Part shown: positions 8,813 to 12,855 of the stretch, piece by piece
How positions within the stretch are numbered: position 1 is the first letter of the stretch
How the letters are laid out: each line of letters begins with the position of its first letter
Assembly: GCA_964389475.1 (NCBI GenBank)
Contig: CAYMFD010000105.1
Span: 1 to 12,855 of the forward strand
Origin: CAYMFD01 sp964389475
Lineage (GTDB): Bacteria > Bacteroidota > Bacteroidia > Chitinophagales > Saprospiraceae
Length of the DNA stretch: 12,855 nt
Direction: 5' to 3'
The notes under the pieces: model-generated
What the model was told of the DNA's origin: nothing
Databases searched by the model: none
What the model saw: the letters and a program-made list of their open reading frames with translations, nothing else
Position numbers and translations under genes: made by a program

Positions 8813-9451
8813 CTAAAGGATTATTCCTACGGTAAACTGAAAATTGAAGTTGCTTAGATTTTGCACTTCGTCGATAGAACTGTCGATAGTCCTGTCTTTA
8901 TCGAAATTAATATAACCTCGAGCTACCCTGGCATCTACGGTGATGTCAGATAGACGTACACCCACGCCAGCGACACCGCCCACGTCTAGTCGATTGAGAT
9001 TTGATTCATCCTCATCAAAGAGTAGTCTATCAAATCCATCCCTCACTTCGTATGCGCTTGCTAGTATGTAACTGACCTGTGGACCCGCATAGGCATACAC
9101 TCCAGCTACACTAATCTGTAGGGCTAGAGGAAGCTCGACATAATCCATATTGCGAGATATAGCATTATCCCCAAAAGTATATGATGCCCCTTTCTGGGTA
9201 TATAGCAACTCTGGTTGAAACCGTAGTAGCCCATCCCCATAATTAGCAAATACCCCCGCAGTAAAACCCGTCCTAGCGGCTCGATCCGAAATCTCACCAT
9301 CACTTGACGATAGATTTGATATGGATAACCCGGCCTTGGCGCCATACTCTTGGGCGGTAAGCCTCGATCCAGAGCTTAGGAACGCTGACAGTGTATACGA
9401 GGCGACACGTTCATTTATCAATAAATACAAAAGTAATATATCAACCCACAC
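8813..9451 (-). CDS. PorT-like outer-membrane beta-barrel protein (OMP_b-brl family)
   Basis: A small outer-membrane beta-barrel of the kind abundant in Bacteroidota (PorT-type, PF13568-like); the specific role is unknown. The mature part starts near LTAQEYGAKAGLSISNL. It shows the family pattern: EYGAKAG start, TGFTAGVFANYG, LRFQPELLYTQKGASY, DYVELPLALQI, VYAYAGPQVSYILA, and a final strand FNFQFTVGIIL. About 180 residues after the signal sequence fits an 8-strand barrel. The coordinates give the longest open frame, beginning at a GTG, but that start is doubtful: an exact promoter -7 box (9428-9435) lies inside it. The nearest ATG (9412-9414) sits one base out of frame with RVASYTLSAFLSSGSRLTAQ, which would make a normal signal peptide. 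An in-frame TTG at 9421 is another option. The gene is divergent from mscS, with about 90 bases between the open frames, and ends in its own terminator. It is probably monocistronic. Confidence 0.82.
   Translation of the reverse strand: MWVDILLLYLLINERVASYTLSAFLSSGSRLTAQEYGAKAGLSISNLSSSDGEISDRAARTGFTAGVFANYGDGLLRFQPELLYTQKGASYTFGDNAISRNMDYVELPLALQISVAGVYAYAGPQVSYILASAYEVRDGFDRLLFDEDESNLNRLDVGGVAGVGVRLSDITVDARVARGYINFDKDRTIDSSIDEVQNLSNFNFQFTVGIIL
9428..9435 (-). promoter_or_regulatory. Bacteroidota-type -7 promoter box
   Basis: On the minus strand this reads TACTTTTG, an exact match to the Bacteroidota housekeeping -7 consensus TAnnTTTG. It lies 13 bases before the ATG at 9414. No TTG element is found at the usual spacing of about 19 bases upstream, so support comes from the -7 box and its position alone. 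If used, transcription would begin near 9421, downstream of the GTG at 9451. Confidence 0.5.
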
Positions 9452-9517
9452 CTCATTCTACACAAGTTGTTATCGAACTACTGACGGATCGAACATATAG
9501 TCTTAACTCTCAGTAAG

Positions 9518-9540
9518 AAATGTGAATCAAAATCACATTT
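9518..9540. promoter_or_regulatory. perfect inverted repeat before mscS (operator or 5'-UTR hairpin)
   Basis: AAATGTGA (9518-9525) and TCACATTT (9533-9540) are perfect reverse complements separated by seven bases, ending two bases before the mscS ATG at 9543. The half-sites TGTGA/TCACA resemble those bound by CRP/FNR-family regulators, but the spacer is seven rather than the classical six bases. In RNA it would form an 8-base-pair hairpin beside the start codon. Either reading implies control of mscS; neither is proven. Confidence 0.45.
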
Positions 9541-9542
9541 AC

Positions 9543-10472
9543 ATGCAGACCTTCAGTGAGCAGCTTTCTGAAAGCTACACTAATCTAATAGATAAGGGTA
9601 CTGACTGGCTCAATCTAGTCATCCTTCAAATCCCAAATTTTATACTGGCTGCAGTGGTATGTACGATCGCATATCTAGTATCTGGCTATGTCAAGAAACT
9701 AGCGGTCAAAGGCTTTCGACGCTTCACCTCCAACAAGACAGTGCTAGAGCTGACGGGAAGTTTGGCGACAGCCATATTTGGTGTGCTAGTACTCTTTATA
9801 GCCTTGGGTATCCTTAATCTAGGTGAGACGATCAACAAGATACTAGCTACTGCAGGTGTACTCGGTTTGGCGATAGGTCTAGCCCTTCAGGAACCGATGA
9901 ATAATCTCTTTTCTGGCGTATTTATGTCTGTCAGAGACTTATTTAATATAGGAGACCTGGTAGAGACGAATGGTTTTTTTGGTACTATCACTAAGATAGA
10001 TTTAAGGGCCACTACCCTCAAATTACCGACTGGTCAACTCGTTACCATACCCAATAAGGACGTAATACAGAGCCCCCTCACTAACTATACCGAAGCCAAG
10101 ATACGGCGTGTCGAAATCTCTTGCGGCGTCAGTTACGGTGAAGATCTTGACTTCGTAGAGCGGGTAGCCGTCGATGCGATGGCTGAAGTCGAAGAGGTTT
10201 TATCTGACGAGCCGATTGACTTGGTTTTCGAAGAATTTGGTGGTAGTTCTATCAACTTCAAACTCCGTTTTTGGATGGATATCTCCGGACAGCGCGACTT
10301 CTTACTTATGAGAAGTAATGCAATCAAGGCACTCAAAGCAGCCTTCGACGAGCATGATATCATGATTCCATTTCCTATTCGTACGCTTGATTTTGGTATC
10401 AAAGGAGGGGTGCCGATCGACGAGATGATTACGCAAGAAAACCAACTGCAGAACCAAGCAAACTCTGATTAA
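9543..10472 (+). CDS. MscS-family mechanosensitive ion channel
   Basis: Small-conductance mechanosensitive channel that opens under membrane tension and releases solutes on hypo-osmotic shock; it acts in the inner membrane as a heptamer. The protein has three membrane helices (about residues 25-49, 70-92 and 95-126 from the chosen ATG). The third is the Gly/Ala-rich pore helix (AGVLGLAIGLALQEPMNNLFSG). It is followed by the beta domain (VRDLFNIGDLVETNGFFGTI, then TTLKLPTGQLVTIPNKDVI) and the alpha/beta vestibule domain ending near FPIRTLDFG. Total length of 309 residues is normal for a simple MscS. A GTG at 9522 opens the frame, but it lies within an inverted repeat; the ATG at 9543 gives a typical short cytoplasmic or periplasmic N-terminus and is preferred. 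The next gene begins 11 bases after the stop, so the two are probably cotranscribed. Confidence 0.93.
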   Translation: MQTFSEQLSESYTNLIDKGTDWLNLVILQIPNFILAAVVCTIAYLVSGYVKKLAVKGFRRFTSNKTVLELTGSLATAIFGVLVLFIALGILNLGETINKILATAGVLGLAIGLALQEPMNNLFSGVFMSVRDLFNIGDLVETNGFFGTITKIDLRATTLKLPTGQLVTIPNKDVIQSPLTNYTEAKIRRVEISCGVSYGEDLDFVERVAVDAMAEVEEVLSDEPIDLVFEEFGGSSINFKLRFWMDISGQRDFLLMRSNAIKALKAAFDEHDIMIPFPIRTLDFGIKGGVPIDEMITQENQLQNQANSD

Positions 10473-10483
10473 AAAAAGAACAG

Positions 10484-10945
10484 ATGAAATATCATAAAAT
10501 AGGACAATACGACACCTTAATAGCATTGCGCAACTTACTCGCTGAAGACGTAACACAACTGTCGCAGGCAGCAGCCAAATCTCATAAGGGAACAGAGGGC
10601 TACCTGCTACTACACAGTCTAGCAGATGCAAAAGGCGATATGCTCAGCAAGATATCGTCTCGGATAAGTACAGAAGCAGCTGGTGCAGCTCCCATGTCCA
10701 AGCAACAATATCGGACCTATCAGCATCTCGACCTTGCACCTCATGCTAGTTTTTCTGACCTGCTCAATACTGTGATACGTGTCGAGGACAGTCAACTCAC
10801 GTGGATCAGGCGCATGAGTGTAGGAAAAGGCCTAAGTAGAGACACCAGCCTCCTTATCCGCAATATACTTACCGACTATCTCCGTATCAGTGATCAACTA
10901 AAGCGTAGTGCATCGACTAAGCAAGACATACACTTACAGGTATAA
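10484..10945 (+). CDS. small helical protein resembling the PA2169/DUF2383 four-helix-bundle family
   Basis: A 153-residue cytoplasmic protein with no signal peptide or membrane helix. The pattern suggests four helices: about 9-31 (TLIALRNLLAEDVTQLSQAA), 37-63 (EGYLLLHSLADAKGDMLSKI), 88-114 (SFSDLLNTVIRVEDSQLTWI) and 118-143 (RDTSLLIRNILTDYLRISDQ). An opening 'L..L..L..D....' helix and a central acidic helix pair recall the ferritin-like PA2169/DUF2383 proteins, which occur in stress-linked loci, but I cannot confirm membership by eye. The clustered Glu/His pairs of an iron-binding ferritin site are not evident. It sits 11 bases after mscS and 41 bases before a DUF697 gene on the same strand, implying a shared transcript. 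The start codon follows an A-rich stretch, as is usual for Bacteroidota. Treat the family call as tentative. Confidence 0.75.
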   Translation: MKYHKIGQYDTLIALRNLLAEDVTQLSQAAAKSHKGTEGYLLLHSLADAKGDMLSKISSRISTEAAGAAPMSKQQYRTYQHLDLAPHASFSDLLNTVIRVEDSQLTWIRRMSVGKGLSRDTSLLIRNILTDYLRISDQLKRSASTKQDIHLQV

Positions 10946-10986
10946 AGTACTTCAATAATCAATTATTAGTAAACACGAAGAATACT

Positions 10987-11538
10987 ATGACAAGCTCTAC
11001 AGCAGACACTACATCGGCCAACCGCCAAGAAGATAACCTGCAAGATAACACCTCTATTGCTCCACTCCAATCGGCCAGCGAAATAATCGGTATCGCCAGT
11101 GGTAAGGCCTCGGCAATCGCTGCCCTACCTATACCTCTAGTAGATGTGGTAGGTGTTGTCTACATACAGACGCGTATGGTGCAAGATATCGCTGAGGTCT
11201 ACAGTCTAGAGATCAATGACCAACAGCGACTATTGCTGTCCAATACGATGACCGTACTCCTGGGCAAGACGATCAGCAGCCTGACAGCAAGCTTTGCTCA
11301 TCAAGTAAACCTGACATTCATCATCAAAGAAAGCGTCATCAAAGCAGCTATGGCAGGCTTTTTTACCAAGGTGACAGGCGATGTGTATCTACAGCACATC
11401 AGGAGCGGGCAGAGTCTGGAAAGTCTGAGCCCTTCGCTCTTTATGGACTATGTATCGGACCAGATTACCAATACCGACATAACCGCCAGTAGGCTAGCAC
11501 AAAACTCGCTGCAAGCATTAATGAGTAAGTACTTGTAA
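10987..11538 (+). CDS. DUF697-type membrane-associated protein
   Basis: A 183-residue protein of unknown biochemical role. After a polar, Thr/Asn/Gln-rich N-terminus (1-28) it carries the DUF697 signature: GKASAIAALPIPLVDVVGVVYIQTRMVQDIAEVYSL in outline, with the PIP-x2-D motif at 48-53 and the QxxM motif at 61-64. A second semi-hydrophobic stretch (about 85-125) contains LLGKTISSLTASF and IKAAMAGFFTKVTGD. DUF697 is known as a C-terminal, membrane-associated region in some GTPase and YcjF-like proteins, and also occurs as a stand-alone protein, as here; no GTPase motif is present. Its place after mscS and the DUF2383-like gene suggests a common stress or envelope function, by inference. The ATG at 10987 is the first in frame after a 41-base AT-rich spacer. 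The domain call is fairly secure, the function open. Confidence 0.8.
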   Translation: MTSSTADTTSANRQEDNLQDNTSIAPLQSASEIIGIASGKASAIAALPIPLVDVVGVVYIQTRMVQDIAEVYSLEINDQQRLLLSNTMTVLLGKTISSLTASFAHQVNLTFIIKESVIKAAMAGFFTKVTGDVYLQHIRSGQSLESLSPSLFMDYVSDQITNTDITASRLAQNSLQALMSKYL

Positions 11539-11684
11539 AGCATGCGTTACTAGCCTCAACTCCAAAAATAAATTATCCATAAAAACATAATATAAGAAAG
11601 CCTCAAAACCAGAAAATGACACATAAGGTCAAGTTAAATGACAAAGTCCGTCAAAAACAGTATCCGTCCCCCTAAAAAAACATC

Positions 11685-11891
11685 ATGCTAAAACACTTCA
11701 TCCCTACCCTGCTAGTCATAGTCTTCGCTGGCTGCATCGAACCGCAGCACCGAGAACGACCTGACAGCCGTGTCACTGTAGATATTGAGCAGCAGGCAAC
11801 TACGGACCAAGACGCTGTACAGACAGAGGCGGTCAAGCCGCTACCCAAGGTCGACACGCTAAGAATCGACACGACAATCATCGGAGAATGA
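11685..11891 (+). CDS. very small lipoprotein of unknown function
   Basis: A 68-residue protein with a short lipoprotein signal: a basic start (MLKH), a hydrophobic core (FIPTLLVIVF) and a lipobox FAGC with the cysteine at 17. The mature part is only about 52 residues, polar and acidic (many D, E, Q, T), with no predicted domain, and looks disordered. It ends in a repeated DTLRIDTTIIGE-like pattern. The start follows an A-rich stretch at 11674-11680. A 146-base AT-rich spacer separates it from the DUF697 gene, and another secreted small protein follows 94 bases after its stop. I do not recognise it. The signal sequence is the main reason to believe it is real, since the open frame is short. 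Confidence 0.6.
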   Translation: MLKHFIPTLLVIVFAGCIEPQHRERPDSRVTVDIEQQATTDQDAVQTEAVKPLPKVDTLRIDTTIIGE

Positions 11892-11985
11892 GTCACGTAA
11901 TACCGAAAGCGAAACACTGAAAACAGACAACTGCTCCTTCTACAAAATGAGTAATATCAATTCACCCACACAAAAGAAACATCAC

Positions 11986-12354
11986 ATGAAATACCTACTT
12001 ACACTTTTTAGTATATGCTTAATCACGGGCCTCTCTGCTCAGGTATGGCTCCCCTCCTCTAGTGCTCGTGCAGCCTTAGATGTAGAAGAAGACCTCCTAC
12101 GTGCAGAGCCTAGTGCCGACCTCACCAAATCACTGGACCAGTATAGCGAGGATGAAATACTCAATACGATCAAGCGAGAAATGGTCCGCGACTACAGCGC
12201 CATCCTCGTTCATTCGCCCAACCTAGAGCTTACCCTTAACGAGTATTTTGCCAAAGATCAACTGCTCAACAGTAAGATTGTCACCGACTCTATGAAAATG
12301 GAATTACGCAAGTACTTGATGCGTCAGATCAGCAAGCCAACTATACCCAAGTAG
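11986..12354 (+). CDS. small secreted protein of unknown function
   Basis: A 122-residue exported protein from the chosen ATG. It has a clear Sec signal peptide, MKYLLTLFSICLITGLSAQ, with cleavage probable at or just after SAQ. The frame is open further up to an ATG at 11947, but the 13 extra residues (ending KKHH) would bury the signal peptide, so I prefer 11986. The mature protein is rich in charged residues and predicted to be helical. It contains a YSEDEILNTIKREMVRDYSAILVHSPNLELTLNEYFAKDQL-type stretch, then ends in a basic helix (MKMELRKYLMRQISKP). No cysteine, metal site or known domain is apparent. Its last 14 bases overlap the end of the convergent EEP gene, so neither end has room for a terminator. 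Confidence 0.7.
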   Translation: MKYLLTLFSICLITGLSAQVWLPSSSARAALDVEEDLLRAEPSADLTKSLDQYSEDEILNTIKREMVRDYSAILVHSPNLELTLNEYFAKDQLLNSKIVTDSMKMELRKYLMRQISKPTIPK

Positions 12355-12855
12355 GAAGTACGGCCACCTCTATCAGTATGGGAAAGTGGTCGGAACCGAT
12401 GTGCGGTAGTTTTTGGAAATTAACGACTCCCAGATCCCTACTGCAGAAGACGTGGTCTAGTGGGAAACGTATCCAATATTGAGTAGGAAATGTGCTGTAC
12501 GTACCTCGCCCTACTCGTGGATCGACCATGCCTGTCACCTGCTTGAAGTATTTGGCAGCACGACTCCACGCTACATCATTGAGGTCGCCTAGCATTATAT
12601 GGCTTTCGTCAGCCTTGAGTTTTGATAGATAATGACCCGCGCGAGCTATTTCCTTATCCTTTGTCGTGCTATATGTTTTTTCTCCAGGTACGGGCGGTTT
12701 GGGGTGAAGACCTAGCAGCCTGAAGGCTCGCTGCTCGATGACGTGGAGGACTTCGATAGACGGTACCTTGGGTGTGACCCACGTATTGACACCCCCTTCT
12801 TTGATCTCATGCTTTGCTAGATACAAGATGCCGTAGGTGTCCTCTCTTATCTCTT
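12341..12855 (-). CDS. endonuclease/exonuclease/phosphatase (EEP) family protein, C-terminal part, cut by window edge
   Basis: The C-terminal 170 residues of a member of the EEP fold (DNase I / exonuclease III-like metal-dependent phosphoesterases). Reading enters from the right edge with DTYGILYLAKHEI, the family strand preceding the active-site region. Visible catalytic-type motifs are LHPKPPVPG (His-containing strand), GDLNDVAWS (GDxN, metal/phosphate site), LDHVFCS (DHVF) and a terminal SDHFPILIEV (the SDH catalytic pair). The N-terminal half, with the first Asn/Glu metal ligands and, in many Bacteroidota relatives, membrane helices, lies beyond 12855. The frame has no stop up to the edge, and a TTG at 12826 should not be taken as the start. 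Substrate (DNA, phospholipid head group or other phosphoester) cannot be told from this fragment. The stop overlaps the stop region of the convergent secreted protein. Confidence 0.9.
   Translation of the reverse strand, partial: EIREDTYGILYLAKHEIKEGGVNTWVTPKVPSIEVLHVIEQRAFRLLGLHPKPPVPGEKTYSTTKDKEIARAGHYLSKLKADESHIMLGDLNDVAWSRAAKYFKQVTGMVDPRVGRGTYSTFPTQYWIRFPLDHVFCSRDLGVVNFQKLPHIGSDHFPILIEVAVLPTWV

Noticed and set aside
10302..10631. Minus-strand frame spanning the end of mscS and start of the next gene
   Set aside because: It is antisense to two supported genes, with no recognisable motif; a shadow frame.
10954..10967. AATAAT/ATTATT inverted repeat between the DUF2383-like and DUF697 genes
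   Set aside because: It is a very AT-rich 6-base repeat in AT-rich spacer, with no T tract or G/C stem; not a credible terminator or operator.
12341..12826. Complete EEP gene starting at TTG 12826
   Set aside because: The frame stays open to the window edge with family-typical residues (DTYGI) before that codon, so the gene is partial rather than starting there.

Overview
The window looks like chromosomal DNA from a member of the Bacteroidota. The evidence is a lipid-modified TamA-type protein (TamL) next to TamB, a PorT-like outer-membrane barrel, AT-rich start contexts without strong Shine-Dalgarno sites, and one exact copy of the Bacteroidota -7 promoter box (TAnnTTTG). The gene set and base composition would fit a marine Saprospiria-like lineage, but that finer placement is a guess. 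No rRNA, tRNA, insertion sequence, phage gene or CRISPR array is visible.

Layout. A 5' non-coding stretch (1-274) leads into a KtrB/TrkH-type potassium translocation subunit on the plus strand (275-1618). Converging on it from the minus strand is the translocation and assembly module. A very large tamB (about 1,600 codons) is followed, with a 14-base overlap, by tamL, which encodes an outer-membrane Omp85-family lipoprotein. A 100-base run of N (3195-3294) interrupts the POTRA part of tamL. Upstream of tamB, also on the minus strand, is a small outer-membrane beta-barrel gene ending in a clear intrinsic terminator (8760-8794). Divergent from it is a compact plus-strand cluster: an MscS-type mechanosensitive channel, a small helical protein resembling the PA2169/DUF2383 four-helix-bundle family, and a DUF697-type protein. 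After an AT-rich spacer come a very small lipoprotein and a small secreted protein of unknown function. The right edge carries the C-terminal part of an endonuclease/exonuclease/phosphatase (EEP) family protein on the minus strand.

How the genes fit together. Most of the window concerns the cell envelope and osmotic balance: potassium uptake, emergency solute release through MscS, outer-membrane protein or lipid assembly by TamL-TamB, an outer-membrane barrel and exported small proteins. The mscS, DUF2383-like and DUF697 genes are close enough to be one transcript and may form an envelope or osmotic stress unit, which is an inference from spacing and family.

I found no clear-cut novel system. 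The points most worth checking are the signal-peptide end of the small barrel gene, which looks shifted by one base from a well-placed ATG and promoter; a perfect 8-base inverted repeat just before the mscS ATG; the start of tamB, since the longest open frame begins inside the preceding gene's terminator; the likely under-sized assembly gap in tamL; and the unknown small genes.
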